The notes below the pieces were generated by a model, which was not told the DNA's origin, ran no database searches, and saw only the letters and a program-made list of their open reading frames with translations. Positions 34,800 to 47,899 of a stretch of 64,000 nucleotides of DNA are shown piece by piece. Numbering within the stretch: the stretch's first letter is position 1; every line of letters starts with the position of its first letter. The position numbers were made by a program, and so were the translations under genes. The stretch is from Simmondsia chinensis (Eukaryota > Streptophyta > Magnoliopsida > Caryophyllales > Simmondsiaceae), in the NCBI GenBank assembly GCA_018398585.1, contig JAGTTD010000014.1, positions 18,661,387 to 18,725,386 of the forward strand, read 5' to 3'.

Positions 34800-37700
34800 A
34801 AACCTTATACCCATCCCTTCTATGTATGATCCAAAGGTCTACTAAATTGATTATTCTATCTGAACCAATATGCCCTCTTTACAGCTTCAAAAGCTGTAAC
34901 ATACTCTGCCTACATAGTGGAGCCAGCAATACAAGACAACTTGACACTCTTTGCACTAAAGGCTCCTCCTTCAAGGGTAAAGACATACCCAGACGTCAAA
35001 CTTCTAGCATCTCTATCGGACTGAAAGTCAGAATCAGTATAGCTAACTGGAACCAGCTTGTCATTTTGAAAGATCAGCATACAATCTCTAGTTCTTCATA
35101 TCAAACTGACTTAACAACCAAATCTTTACAGCTGATGACACCCCTACATCATTCCCAAGGAGTAGTATATCGTCAACATGCAATACAAAGAAAGTCACTA
35201 CTTCCTCTTGATGTCATTTGTACACGCATGGTTTGTCAACTAATTACTCAAAACCATAAGACTTAATTACTTCATTAAATCCAATATTCGATGAGAGTGA
35301 TGCTTGCTTCAGTCCATATATGAATTTCTTCAGTTTGCATACCATGTGCTCTTGATTTTGCCAATGAAATTGTCTAGTTGCCCTATATAGATGTCTTCTT
35401 CAAGACAACCATTCAAAAAGGGTCATTTTGACTTCCATTTGCCTAATCTCATAATAAGCTACTATGGATAGGAGTATCCTTATAAACTTTAGCATGTTTA
35501 CTAGTAAGAAGGTCTCATTATAATTGATTCCTTCCTTTTGGGTAAAACCCTTAGCAACCAGTCTTGCCTTAAAAGTCTATACCTTCCCATCCACTCCTCT
35601 TTTCCTCTCGTAGACCCATTCACAAACAATGGGCTTAATGCCAAAAGGCGCCTCTCCAAGATACCGGACTAATTAGAATACATAGATCCTGTCTCATATT
35701 TCATTGCTAAAACCCACTGGTCAGCATCCTTGCCTTTAATTGCTTCATTCTAGCCGAGAGGATCAGATTCAATGCCACAGTCAACCATTAAGACTCCCGG
35801 CATGAACCTGTCAGATGCCCTGACAATCCTCCCACTACACCTGGGCTCTCGTGTACTAAGAACATTCTCAACCCTAATAGTACTGTATCCTGAGTTGTCT
35901 CTAGCTGTTCAGAATTAGCGTCATTTTTTTTTAAACTCCTCTAACACTACTCTGTTTTTGCTTTTGTAGTCTACTACAAAATCCTCCTTTAAAAATTTTG
36001 CATTTACATTTACAAAAATCCTTTGATTAGAAGGACTGTAGAAAAGACCACCCATGTTCTTTTAGGATAACCCCAAAAAGAAATCGGTAAAGCAGCATGA
36101 CTCATCATGGACCTTGCCATCTCTAGCAATGTCCTATTCCTTCTTTCTGCAACAATATTCTACTGCGATGTATCGGAGCAGAAAGTTGAGATCTTATTCC
36201 ATTTGCAGTTAGAAAATCTAGAAACTCACCCGAAAGGTACCCTCTACCTCGATCTGATCGAAGTGACTTAACTTGTTTATCTAATGCCTTTTTAACTTCA
36301 GCTCTGTACTCTTTGAACCTTTCAAAAAAGTTTGATTCAGGTCTCACTAGGTAAATATAACCATTCCTTGAGTAATCATCAATCAATGTGATGAATTACT
36401 CATACCCACCTCTTGCCTGAACATTCATTGGTCCACATATATCTCTGTGAACCAGCTCAAGCAAGTCACCAACGCTATTGCCTTTACTCTTAAAGACAGA
36501 CTTGGTCATCTTTTCTTCTATGCAGGATTCGCAGATTGATAATGACTTCAAGTCCAAAGCTTCTATTAATCCATTTTTCACCTGTCTTTGGATCCTGTTC
36601 GAATTAATATGACCTAAACGTTGGTGCCATGTGTAGGCATTATCCCTTTTAGGGTGTTTTCTTTTAAGCGATTAAACAACTGAGCTTGTGTTAGATTCAT
36701 TTAAACAAATATGAGAGTTTTGATTAGAAAATTACATGAATATATCATCCACATATGTACCTTTGCAAATAAACAATTAATTTCTTGTAATAACATGTTC
36801 ACAACCATAATTAACTGAAAAACAATTATCCATAAAACGAGACACAGAAATCAAATTCCTGTACAGTGCAGATACAAATAAACAATCCTTTAAAAACAAA
36901 ACTCTACCACTAATACTAACCTAACATCTTCTACTCCTAAGACCGATACTCTTGAACTGTCTCCAACTGTCATGTACGGCTCCCATCATGAAGCCTCCTG
37001 TCTAGCCTAATCCCCTGTAACATATTACAGACCTAGTTAGTTGAACCTAAGTCTACACACCAGGAACCCAGTGGACTCTCAACTGCGCATAACTCAAAGT
37101 GAGATATCACCATACCTTTATCAGATGGCTTAGCAGTCTTTGTCGGAAGAGTAGTTATGTACTTTGTGCAATTCCTCTTCCACTGACCCATCCTTTCACA
37201 AAGGAAATACTTTCCTTTTGCTGACTTCTTGTTAGGCTTAGTCGCTACACTAACAACCTTTCCTTTACCATTCTTTCCAGTATGTCCCTTGTTCTGCTTG
37301 CTCCCACTAGCCCTTGATACCTGAGTCAAGTGAACACTCCCCTTGGCTCGAATAACACCCTCTACTGCCTATAGCTTTTTCATTAGCTAAGGTAATGAAT
37401 AATCCTTATTATTCATCAGGTAGTTGATCCTAAACTGATTAAAAGAGCTACACAGAGAACTGAGGATGATGTCTTGCTGAGATTGACTATCAGTCTTAGC
37501 ACCAAGAATATAACAACAACAACAGTCCAAATGCCACAAGGGTTCCCGCATACGTAGGGTCTGGGAATTTCCAGCTCAGATAAGCATCATTTTCATGACA
37601 TGCTCTTGAATTGGCGACCCTTCTGACATCCTCATGTTCAAGAGCTTCCAGATTAGCCCTTGCCTAACAGCCCTATCTTGACCACCAAACATTTTCTTTA

Positions 37701-37850
37701 AATGTTTGATCATCTCAGCTGCTGTTGCTTCAGAACATTTGTCATTGAAGCCAAAATGTAGCATCTAGATAACTCATTAGCCTTATTCTAGCTTTCATAA
37801 CGCTCTTTAATAGTAGCAGTAGAATTATTAGCGGGTGCCGTGGGTCGAGC
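34800..37850 (-). pseudogene. Ty1/copia gag-pol, degenerate (2-kb LTR family)
   Basis: Minus-strand order from the right: gag start (ARPTAPANNST then SRCYIL near 37740-37850), gag body (37576-37764), zinc-knuckle-like YFLCERMGQWKRNC (about 37160-37210, second Cys and His positions altered), and protease site SWCVDLGSTN near 37035-37060. Then come the pre-integrase/integrase start (SLSICESCIEEKMTKS, VHRDICGPMNV, 36396-36581), the integrase core (MIDDYSRNGYIY, SLRSDRGRGYLSGEF, 36123-36386), and broken reverse transcriptase and RNase H (34850-36000). Many stops and frameshifts, and a LINE-tail insert at 37511-37567. Non-functional. Confidence 0.8.
37511..37567 (-). mobile_element. 57-bp RTE LINE tail fragment inside copia gag
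   Basis: It reads (CAA)n, CCAAATGCCACAAGGG, TTCCCGCATACGTAGGGTCTGGGA: the terminal part of the LINE 3' end, inverted. It splits the gag frame between MKMMLI and ILGAK, which are normally almost contiguous in copia gag. A short AGAAT/GGAAT similarity at the borders may be what remains of the target duplication. Confidence 0.75.
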
Positions 37851-37889
37851 ATCAGTGAGAACAAACTTATGACCCTCATGTAGTAACAC

Positions 37890-38140
37890 TATTTCTAATT
37901 CCACTAAGTAAGTTTTACTACACTCTAGAATTAAATATATTCACTCAAGAATTTTCCAAATAATTTTATTGTGAAAATTTACCCCTTATTAGATATTCAT
38001 GAGCAAAAACAACTTTAAATACTATCATTATTTTTCTTAATTCTATCATCGTAGTTCCCCCACTCACCATTCTCAAACAATTCATAATACATAAACAATT
38101 TTCATATTAATTCCAAATGTCAAACACATGGAATACTCTA
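37890..38140 (-). repeat. fragment of the 2-kb copia LTR
   Basis: It is similar to 33840-34090 (TCACTAAATAA, CACTCTAGA-TTAAAT, CCATTAGAT, CAAATGTCAAACAC). It lies where the 5' LTR of the minus-strand copia element should be, but only about 250 bp remain. Confidence 0.55.
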
Positions 38141-38424
38141 AGGGAGTTTAGATGTTTGACATTAGAATTCTTGTTTACGCTCGTAGTGAGAGTCATTAGA
38201 TGGTGAAGAGTGAAGCAGTCTTGTATTGCTTAGTTCATTATTGAAGTCAGGTACTTGACAGCTGGAGAGTTGTTGAGTAGACTAGTTGACTCATAAGAAT
38301 CCTAGTAAATGAAAGCATGTGAGCAAAAGAATGAGATATTGACAAATTAGTATTGGTTAAAGTTATAATCAAAGAGTTGACTGATCCCTGAGGGATAGTT
38401 GTGCATTGTAGACTATTTGGGTTT

Positions 38425-39100
38425 AAGGACAAGTGGAAGATTGTTGGAATAGGTGTCCTAAAAAAACCCAATTAGTATGTTTTAAATGTTAAATAAATGA
38501 AATTGATTTATTTATGTATTATCTGAATATGTTTTAGTAGTCAAACATGCATGATTGTTTTTCTAAAACGTTTCATGAGATGGACGTTGTCTAAGATAAC
38601 GTGTTAGGTTTTGTTTAAGTGGTCAATGAGATTGAACCACGGAAAGACTTAGATCAAACTAGTGACATGTTGTTAAAGTACGTTCGTAGTCAGTGATAAG
38701 TTTGGATAACTTGTCTGATAAAACTATAATATGATACTTTTGATGACTTGTCTTAATTATGTGAATAGGAATTTAAGAGTATTATGTTGGTGTTTTCAAT
38801 AAGATTAGAACACTAAGTAGGACTGCCTAAATTAGTTGTTGCTTTAACTGTTATTAGAAATAATTAATTATGTAAGACGATAACTCCAAATTCGAGAAAT
38901 AGTCTGGACTCACGCATGGAATGATAATTGCTTTGATGCCTAAAATGATGAGAATGAAATTGAATAACTAGGATCTTACATCGTTGGGCAATTGCACTAA
39001 GTGTGGCGGGAACGGATATTTTACTAGGAATCTATAATGAAAGATGTCCCTTTAGTTGATTCGCAAATATACGAATAGATTCTTGAATCTTTGAAACAAA
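38425..39100 (+). repeat. copia PPT and LTR, plus strand
   Basis: AAGGACAAGTGGAAGA (38425-38440) is a typical copia PPT. TGTTGGAATAGGTGTCC (38442 on) is a typical copia 3' LTR start. About 650 bp of LTR-like sequence follows. The orientation is opposite to the copia elements on both sides, so this is the remnant of another insertion. The sequence at 38150-38424 is probably its 3' internal end. The right border is approximate. Confidence 0.6.
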
Positions 39101-39109
39101 TGACCCATG

Positions 39110-41400
39110 ATGAACCCAACATCCTTTCTTTTGAATCTCGCCAAACCTTAACCCAATGAACATAGTTGGCTCATCTTAGGTCTTTCACCTTTTAGATGAC
39201 TGGACAACTAAACCTTAACAACTTATAACAATTCTACACTATACTTAACGAGTAGAATGTTATCTATATACAACACATAGAAAGTCTCTACTTTCTTGTT
39301 TTGTCACTTGTACACTAATGGCTCACTAATAACCATTGACTCAAATCCCTAGGACATGATTAACCATCATCGAATTTACTATTCAATGAACAAGATGCTT
39401 ATTTAAGTCTACAAATAGACTAGCTCAGTTTACATACTACATGCTTTTGACTCTTGGCAACAAATTTGGTTGGTTGTATCATATGCATAGCCTTTCAAGA
39501 TAACCATTCAGAGAACGTCGTCTTGATTTCCACTTTCCTGTATTTTATCATATGAAATACAATGGATGAAAGTATCCTTATGAACTTAAGCATAGCATCC
39601 GGCTAGAAGGCCTTTTCAGAAACAATTCCTTCCTATAGGTTAGTAACCCACTACCATCATCTAGTTGATCTAATCTAATGGACTTAATGTCTTTCAATGC
39701 CCCTAGAAGTTCCTAGATTTAGTTAAAATACAATTACCTTAACTTAACTTTTATTACTCTAACCCATTGGTCTGCATCTCTATACTTAAGAGATACATTG
39801 TAGCCTAAAGGATCATATTCATCATCATTCTTAACCGTTAAGATTGAAGAAAATAATTCGTCCGGTGACCCTGACTATCCTCCCACTACATCAAAGCTCT
39901 CATGTAACGTGTGTGATAATAACCTAATTGAAGATATATATCTAATATATCATCTACATTATAAGTTGTATCGAGCTGTTGGGACATAGTATCTCATACT
40001 GTTAATTTAATCAATACAAGCTATCTGTTGCATTTTTAGTACACAATCTACATATCAAACCTTTTTGATTTGTAAACGCAACTCATCATGTGAATCTTAC
40101 CATATTCAAAAGTACATTATTGATCTTTTCTACAACTCTTTGTAATAAAGATAAATAAGAATTCTCCTAAAACCACCACTTCAATCTAATCAAAGTGATT
40201 TGATATAATTACCTAGTTGATCTCAATTTAAGCCTGTAATTCTTTGAACCTTTCAAAGAATTTCAAAATTTTAGTCTTCATATGCATATCCATATATCAA
40301 CTAATTGAGTAGTCATTCATAAACATTTAATGAAATACTCCTTCACTTCCGCTCGCTTGAACTTTTTGCAGTTCATAAACATTTTATGGATAAGTCCTAG
40401 CAATTTAGCGGTTCTATTACCTTTACACCTAAAAGCTCTTTTAGTCACCATAAATTCGAACACTGTTCACATGCCAATTATCATTCAAGTACTTATTGAT
40501 CCATAAGAGAAATCAAAGTAGTTTTCAATCATATTTGATTAATATGACCTAAGATTATGTACCACTTTACAGCTATATGGCTTATGGAATTTCATCCTTT
40601 ATGTGGTTACACAACCTAGCTTGTACTAGACTAATAAATCGCTATTAATGTAGTTTTAGTTAAAATAAGTCAACTATCTACCAATGTATCCTTTTAAATA
40701 AATGTTTTATTTACATAACTATCAGTTTATTTTTCTGAAAAATAATTAAAAGACTATTTCTAAAATAGTGAGTAGAAATCAAATTTCTGAAGTACATCAA
40801 AATAGTTACTCAAATATAAAACTACATTCCCGGACTTAAACTACTACCTCTAGATGCCCTTATCGAAAACCCATTCATCAGTACACTAGTGAACTACCTA
40901 CTAGTCACAACTAGAGGAGACATGATATCAAATATCTTGTCATGTTGGCTTTTGGTCTTGGCAACAATAGTATCTAAGTATCTAGGCAATTCCTTTTAAG
41001 TTTTAAATTCTAATGCTTTTATAAAAGAGATAAAACTATTTTGACTCATGTTTTATTTTACCATTTTGAGGTTTCTAATTCCTGAGATAGATGTTTATAC
41101 TAAGTGGACTCTTCCCTTAGTTCTCATGACACCCTTTTTTCATAAACAGTTCTCATGCTATTAGTTCTTTGACCAAACACTTCTCTTAAGTATCTGATCA
41201 TCTCTACTACAGTTGGCAATTCAAGTATGTAATACTAGAATAAGTTCGGCATCTAATATCCAAATCTTGCATCCGACCAACTCTTTAGTCTAGTCTAACG
41301 TTCCTTTCAGCTCTATAGATTTACTAGTAGCAACCAAGAGAACCCTGAGCATTTCTAGTGCTTAACATGTACTAAAACATATCATATTATAGTGAGCATA
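39110..41400 (-). pseudogene. very degraded Ty1/copia element
   Basis: No long ORF survives. The minus strand nevertheless follows the same nucleotide landmarks and order as the element at 34800-37850. From the left these are reverse-transcriptase-like sequence (39230-39950, including the region matching 35150-35700), an integrase-like stretch (40130-40500), a pre-integrase/linker region and gag-like sequence (about 41170-41350). This is an old relative of the neighbouring element. Identification is by parallel layout, so limits are approximate. Confidence 0.5.
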
Positions 41401-41559
41401 ACAGAAATGACAAGTAAGACGTACCAGTATTGATTGCAATGCATGATCTAACAACCAGTCTGAAAATAAAAATCAGCAAAACAAGTCATATAACACACAC
41501 GATTACTTTTCTTACTTTTACAAACAATAAAAGTTCGAAGTTAACATTTCGACACTTAC

Positions 41560-42450
41560 ATGTATGCCATGGAAACCCAACCGAACCACCCAAAACTCCC
41601 CGTTAGCAAGGCCGAATTGAGACATCAGAAGGGTGATGGCACTTCTCAATAAATATGTTTTCTTGTAAACTCTTGACTAAACACATTTAACACGCCACTT
41701 TTCCCTCAGCCTCTAAGATCCTACAACAGAACTTCTTGGAGAAGCTAATGTAAACCCTTGTTAAGTGTACACCATTACCTGAACAATCATACAAGGTCTC
41801 GATATACTCCACGTTGGCATGGCCGTACTTGATTGCTTGGACTTTAGTTCATCTCTAAGAGCACTAACCTTGTATTCGGCAAATGAATGCTCTCATTAGG
41901 GAGTTGCGCCACCTACTATACTGCTAGATAGGTAATGAAGGGCATGAGCATTCATTTAGAAGCTTGCTCCCACTTGATATTTTGAGTCTTGTGAACATTT
42001 TAATAACTTTAGCAAACAAACAAAGCATGGATCAACCTAATCATTCTCTATGTGTGTGCAATGATGAGCTAACCAATCTACTCGTTGCTATAGGAGAGGC
42101 GTAACAAGTAATTAGTTAAATGAGAACTATTCTCAAATAATATGCTTTCTAAACATATTTAACTCACTGTTTCTTCCTTGGTCTCTAAAAAGTATCATAA
42201 TGTTCTCTAGCAGACTGTCATACTATCCTAGTTAAGTATATACCATTGCCCATACAATAGTTCAAGTAAACAAGATACTCCACCTCAGCGTGGCCACACT
42301 CCTTTTTCCCGTACCTCTATCTAACATGAGGAAGTCGAACCCTGTATCTTGCGATCAAATGACCTCCTTGGGGAGTAGGGCCTATCCACTATACTATTAA
42401 AGTGGCAATGAAGAATGTGAGGAATCAACTCCTGATCCTCGATCCCACTT
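41560..42450 (-). repeat. degenerate tandem duplication, about 450 bp per unit
   Basis: Unit 1 (about 41600-41990) and unit 2 (about 42065-42440) share, in order, an AATATG(T/C)TTTCT block, ACACATTTAAC/ACATATTTAAC, CTCTAAGATCC/CTCTAAAAAGT, TACACCATTACC/TATACCATTGCC, GATACTCCACC/GATATACTCCACG with GTGGCCA/ATGGCCG, GGGAGTTGCGCC/GGGAGTAGGGCC, and CCACTTGA. It lies where the leader of the degraded copia element should be. No coding sequence. Confidence 0.6.
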
Positions 42451-43559
42451 GAAATTTTCATTGACAAATCTTTCTTTTAAATTTTGATTATCTCATAGTC
42501 AATATTAGAATCTCATTCTAAATTTTAGTTAATAGTCAAATAAAATCCTAATCCAATTAGGTTCTTTTAATTATCTAATCTATGCAATCTAATCACATTA
42601 TATACATTATGAGAATTTTTTTTTTTTAAATAATTCAACTTTTGAATTATCTAATCTAATTAGACATATTTGAAAAAATTCTCCCACTAGGTAAAATCTA
42701 ATATTTCACCAACTTATCTGTCCTTATAATTTTTTTCACATTATACATAATATTTAACTCTTTAAATAATATTAAATACGTGAACAAAATTTAATAAGTA
42801 CCAAGTTATTAAACAATTTGAATAAACATTATTTAACAACCTAAAGGTTGGAGCAATTAAAGATTTTTCTAAACATTTTTAGAAAAGATTATCACATAAT
42901 CTTAATTAGGATCTCATCCTAATCAATTATTTGTTTACTCAAATTATTTAAATAATGAAATATAAAAACAAATTAAATAATAAGGCGTGCCAGCAGATTC
43001 AATTTTGTTTTTAAATAATTTTTTTATATATATTATTTAAATAAATAATTAATTAATTAAACCTGTTCTTAATCTTATTAAATCGTAAACCGAACATCGA
43101 ATCTAATTAGATATTCTATGTGACGTTGTATATATCTAAATCATTCAACTATTTGAATAACTAATCTCATTAGATTATTTTGGAATATACACCCGCTGCT
43201 TTAGTTATAATTCATCCTAATTTAAACAATTTAAATTTGATGAATAGCATTATTAAACTCTTTAATAACACAATCAGTTTTTTTTTTTTTTTTTTTTGAT
43301 TATTGCAAAATATTCAACTATTAAATATTTGAATAGCTGCACCTTTTACAGGTGAATGCGTAGTCTCGCCTTTTTACCCTTTCCCCTCCTTTTTTCTTTT
43401 CCTTTGTATTACTAACGACCCCATCTAGTTGCGATGCCAAAAGCACATGATACTAGCCCGTCTGGATTTTATTTTTAGCACTGATTAATGAAAAGCCTTT
43501 AATATTTTACCTAACTACCGTTTATTCAACATATATTTACAAATATACAAGACAACTAA
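42451..43559. other. AT-rich non-coding region, probable old LTR
   Basis: Extremely AT-rich with poly-T runs (42617-42627 and 43278-43297) and no supported gene. Its position beyond the leader duplication suggests a decayed 5' LTR of the minus-strand copia element. The GC richness rises again near 43330, where the next element or its LTR remnant begins. Confidence 0.4.
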
Positions 43560-44700
43560 CATACGATTATAAAAAAGGAAAGCCCATTACACGATGGTAA
43601 AACAAAAAGACGCTGTATGGCTACGGATAGTAGTTCCTGAGATTCTGAGCATTCCAACCTCTTGATATTTCGGTTCCATCTAGGCGGAACTGATAACTTC
43701 CTTCTCTTAAGAATCGGATCACTTTGTAAGGACCCTCCCAATTGGGCGGGAGCTTCCCGAATTTTGTGCCCTTTCCTGAGGCTTCTGTGCCTCGTAAAAC
43801 AGAATCACCCGCTTGAAATTGTCGCGGCTTGACTTTTCAATTGAAATATCTCGCCATCACCTACTTCTGTGCTACCATGCATAATAAAGCCTTGGATCAA
43901 ACTTCTGCTATCAAGTCTAAAGAGTTTGCCATTACGGCAGTGTTTTCCTCTAAATGATAGTATTTTATACGAAACACAAGGTTTTGCACTTCCACTGATA
44001 GGATAGCTTCTGCTCCGAATGTTAACATAAAAGGAGCCTATCCAATCTCCCTTTTTGCAGTGGTTTGGTGGGGCCATAGTATACTGGGTAGTTCTTCAAC
44101 CCATAAGCCTTTTGCTTTGTCCAATCTTCTTTTGATGCCTTTTAGTATTTCCTTTTTAGCTGCTTTGATCTTTCTATTGCTTTGCGGGTGAGCTATTGCA
44201 AAGAAATGAATACTGATGCCCACTTCTTCGCAGTCCGTCTAAAACCTTATTGAGCTAAATTGGGATCCATTATCTGCCAGGATTATTCTAGGCACCCCAA
44301 GTCGGGTGATAATTTTTTTTTCCAAAGGAAGCGCTACGCTACCTGGTCTGTTATCTTTGCCACTAGTTTTGCTTCCACCCATTTAGTGAAGTAATCAATG
44401 AATGCTATTACAAATTTCCTTTGTTCAGAGGCTATGGGAAATGCGCCTAATATATCTCCCCCATTGGGTGAAGAGTAGCAGACTAACCGAGGTCTGCAAA
44501 GTAGCAAGAGGCGCATGGAAAATTGGAGCAAATCATTGGCAAGCCTTACAATGCCGCACAAAATCCTTAGCATCTTTTTTTAAGGTAGGCCAGAAATATC
44601 CTGCTAGAAGGGTTTTATATGCGAGTGCGTTTCCTCCAATATGTCCTCCACATTCGCCTTCATGAATTTCTTCCAAACTTTAGCACCCTTCATCTTTTTC
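43560..44700 (-). pseudogene. Tat-lineage Ty3/gypsy integrase, broken
   Basis: Minus-strand pieces: the core start near 44334-44480 (GAFPIASEQRKFVIAFIDYFTKWVEA), the core end at 44038-44223 (AHPQSNRKIKAAKK and GLWVEELPSILW), and the C-terminal part (43560-44077, with FGKLPPNWEGPYKV-like sequence near 43690-43760). These phrases are characteristic of plant Tat/Ogre-type gypsy integrases. Frameshifts and stops separate the pieces. It is the 3' part of the element running to 48936. Confidence 0.8.
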
Positions 44701-44772
44701 TACGCCTTTAAGTAAGGGATGTGAATAGAACTGTTTATAAAGTTCATCTTCTATGAGCATAAATCGAGAAGC

Positions 44773-45228
44773 TTAACTTCTCCATTTTTTGGCTTCAAGA
44801 GGATCCGAGGGTTGGCTAGCATGGCAGAGGTATTCGATTATTGGTTGGATCCAACTGTACAACATTCCCATGTAATGCACTCTCTTCACAGCCTCGTCTA
44901 TGGAGTCTTGAGGATATAGCTGTTTGATTAGTACTTCGGTGTCTCCAAAAGCCCCCTGGTGAGAGCTGGCTAATTTACTCAGCTCATCTACTGTTCGATT
45001 ATCGTTTCTGTCAATATACTTCACTTCTATTTTTGCAAAGCTCGTGGCCAATTCTTGAAACATTCGAAGGCATCTAATCATGTTAGGCTCTTTAGCTTCG
45101 TATTCTCCATTTACCTGACTAATGACTATCTGTGAATCACTATAAATTCTTACCAAATGAGCCCCTGTGGCCTGTGCAAGGCCAACCCCGTGTATTAGAG
45201 CTTCGTATTCGACTTCATTGTTAGTCAA
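44773..45228 (-). pseudogene. second (archaeal-type) RNase H of the Tat gypsy element
   Basis: The frame contains TNNEVEYEALIHGVGLA, ATGAHLVRIYSDSQIVISQV and KYIDRNDNRTVDELSKLAS. These carry the conserved acidic residues of the extra RNase H placed between the ordinary RNase H and integrase in Tat/Ogre gypsy elements. This ORF has no internal stop, but the neighbouring pol frames are broken. Confidence 0.8.
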
Positions 45229-45484
45229 GGTGTAGTGGAAGTGTAGGGCGTAGCGATATGTTACTCCTTCAGAATCCCGAATAAAACCTCTAGCTCTCGA
45301 CCCATCTTGGCAAGAGGAGCCGTCTACAAATACGTTCTATGCTGGAAGATTCTTGCTTTCATTTTGTATTTCAACGTCCAAATCCTCGATCTTTTCTTTC
45401 TTCTCCTCGGTAACATCCTCTTGTCTTGGGTTTTGCTATGTGTCAAAGTTACATTCGGCGTGGAAGTCTACCAGAGCTTGCGCC

Positions 45485-46640
45485 TTATAGCGATTCGTGG
45501 TAGATAGTGTAGGTCGTATTTTGATAGCTCCACCGCCCATGCTGACATCGGCCCGAACATTCTACCTTTGATAGTAGTTTCTTAACGGGTTGGTCCGTTA
45601 GTACATTTATAGTGTGTGCTTGAAAATAGGGTCGAAGTTTCATCGAGGCCATAATAATCGCAAACACCAGTTTTTCAATGGAGGGTATCTTAACTCGATT
45701 CTTTCAACTCCTGGCTCACAATATATACCGGGATCTGCCCTTTCGGGCGATTAGCTGCCAAGACCACGCTAATGATCTTGCTCAAGGCCGCTACATACAA
45801 AATTAGGATTTCTCCTAAATTCGATTTAGCCATAGAAGGAAGGCGTGCAAGATGTTCTTTGACATGCTGGAAGGCTTGCTCGCATTCCTCGTCCCATAAC
45901 TGACACTTTTTCTTTCGCAGCACTCGAAAGAACGGGAGTGCTTTCTCAACGGACTTACTGATGAATTTGTTAAGCGATGCTAATCATCCTGTAAGTCGTT
46001 GTACGTCATTAACCGCTTTCAGAGTTCCCATTTCCTGAATAGCTTTTACCTTCACCGGTTTGGATTCGATTCCCCGTGCGCTAATGATGAAGCCTAGGAA
46101 TTTTCCCTCGAGTATGCTAAAAGAACATTTATTGGGGTTTAGCTTCATTTGATATTCTCGATGGGTGTGCAGAGTCTCTTGTAAGTCCTTCTTGTGGCTT
46201 TTCTTAGCGCGTGATTTGACAATCATGTCATCAACGTAAACCTCCATATTACAGCTAATTTGTTGTGTGAATATCTTATTAAACAACTGTTGATACGTCG
46301 CGCCCACGTTTTTTAGGCCAAAGGACATTACCTTATAACAGTATGTGCCCTCGTTAGTGACAAATGTTATTTTCTCCTCATCTTGCGGGTCCATTTTTAT
46401 TTAATGATAACCTTAGAAAGCATCCACAAAGCTAAACAATTCATTTCCTGCTGTGGAATCTACCAGTTAGTCGATTTTGGGAAGGGGATAAGAGTCTTTT
46501 GGACAGAATTTATTCAAGTCTGTAAAGTCAGTGCACATTCGCCAAGCTCAATTTGGTTTCCTTACTAACACCTAATTGGCCAAGCATGCATGATATGTTA
46601 CCTCTCTTATAAACCCTGAGCGTAAAAATTTATTCACCTC
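45485..46640 (-). pseudogene. reverse transcriptase and first RNase H of the Tat gypsy element
   Basis: The ORF at 45984-46394 carries EGTYCYKVMSFGLKNVGATY and MEVYVDDMIVKS, the catalytic YVDD motif, and continues to NPNKCSF and GKFLGFI. Downstream, 45690-45923 (LWDEECEQAFQHVKEHL) and 45485-45667 make up the connection and first RNase H. The 5' part of the RT (46400-46640) is recognisable but full of stops. The catalytic motif is intact but the gene is not. Confidence 0.85.
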
Positions 46641-46999
46641 TGTTTTAACCGCCTCACCTCTTTTGATGCAAAAACTTCTTTTCTTTCATTTTATAGGAGA
46701 GGTCCCCGCCAGGACATTTAATTTGTGGACCATAACGTCTAGATTAATTCTCGTCATTTCATCAGTGTTATATGTAAAGACATCTCGGTATTGTCTTAAT
46801 AACAAGGTTAATTCTTTTTTTTAACTCAACTGGTAACCAATACCCTAATTTCACAGTTTTCCCTTTTTCAATTTCCACTTCTTCTAGCCTCCCCAAATCT
46901 TGTTTCGAACTTTTTTGGCTTATTTTCTTTTGAGACGCTAAGCTTTTCTGTATCTACTTCAGGCGGGACTTCACAGCCGTTGTCTCTCAAAGATGCATA

Positions 47000-47374
47000 C
47001 TAACATCCGCGGGCTACTTTTTGATCTCCCTGAATAGCCATTATTTCTCCATTGTCCAATTCAAACTTCATTAACAGTTGATAGGTGGAAACTACAGCTC
47101 TTATGCAGTTTAGGGCAGGTCGACCAAGTATTGCATTATAATGAGAGGGTAGGTCTATGACCAAAAACTCCATTCTAGTTTCCTTAGCAGCCCCTTGTCC
47201 TCGGAATATGACGTCCATGGTAATTGCTCCTAACGACTTAACTCCTTCGCCTGTGAAGCCCACTACAGGGTAATGAACTAGGGAGATTTCGTTATCTGAT
47301 GTTTCCATTTGCTCAAAGCATTGGTAGAAAAGTACGTTTACCTCACTCCCTTGATTAACCAATACTCGGTGCAC
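47000..47374 (-). pseudogene. aspartic protease region of the Tat gypsy element
   Basis: The 124-aa frame begins HRVLVNQGSEVNVLFY, where plant Tat elements usually have LVDxGSSxDVL. So Asn replaces the catalytic Asp. It continues VGFTGEGVKSLGAI and YNAILGRPALNCIRAV, which are family signatures. The protease as written would be inactive. Confidence 0.8.
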
Positions 47375-47899
47375 ACAATATTGTCCAATTTCAAGAGAGA
47401 TGACTTGAGGATCGTCGTGTGGAACATAAATGTCACTCAGATCCTCTTCACTGAAGGCAATTTCTAACAGGGGTCAAATTCTTTTAACTCCATTTCTTTC
47501 CGATCCGAACGAGCAAAGGTTACTAGGATGCGAAGTCCAAGATATCATGGCAATCTTCTTTTTAGGTTGTTCTATCAATTCTCTTGAGGGCGCTAGTATC
47601 AGTGCCTTACTATCTGGTTCCTTTAGTGGTGCTCCGGAATTTACCACCCCCACCTGACCATCTCGGGTTTGTTTTCTTTTTGCTCGACATTCCTTGGTTG
47701 TATGGCCATAGAATTGGTAATAGTTACACTACTTGGATTTAGCTTGTGGGTTGATGGGCGTTTTCAGCCCATAAGGCGCCCTTTTGAAAGGAAAAAGTCG
47801 ATGCGCCAACTTTCCCTATATTTCACAAGCGAAACGTCCTGTAGGCCTTCGTACTTGTATTCTCGATTTTGAGGTCATCTCAGGTGACCTCGACTTTGT

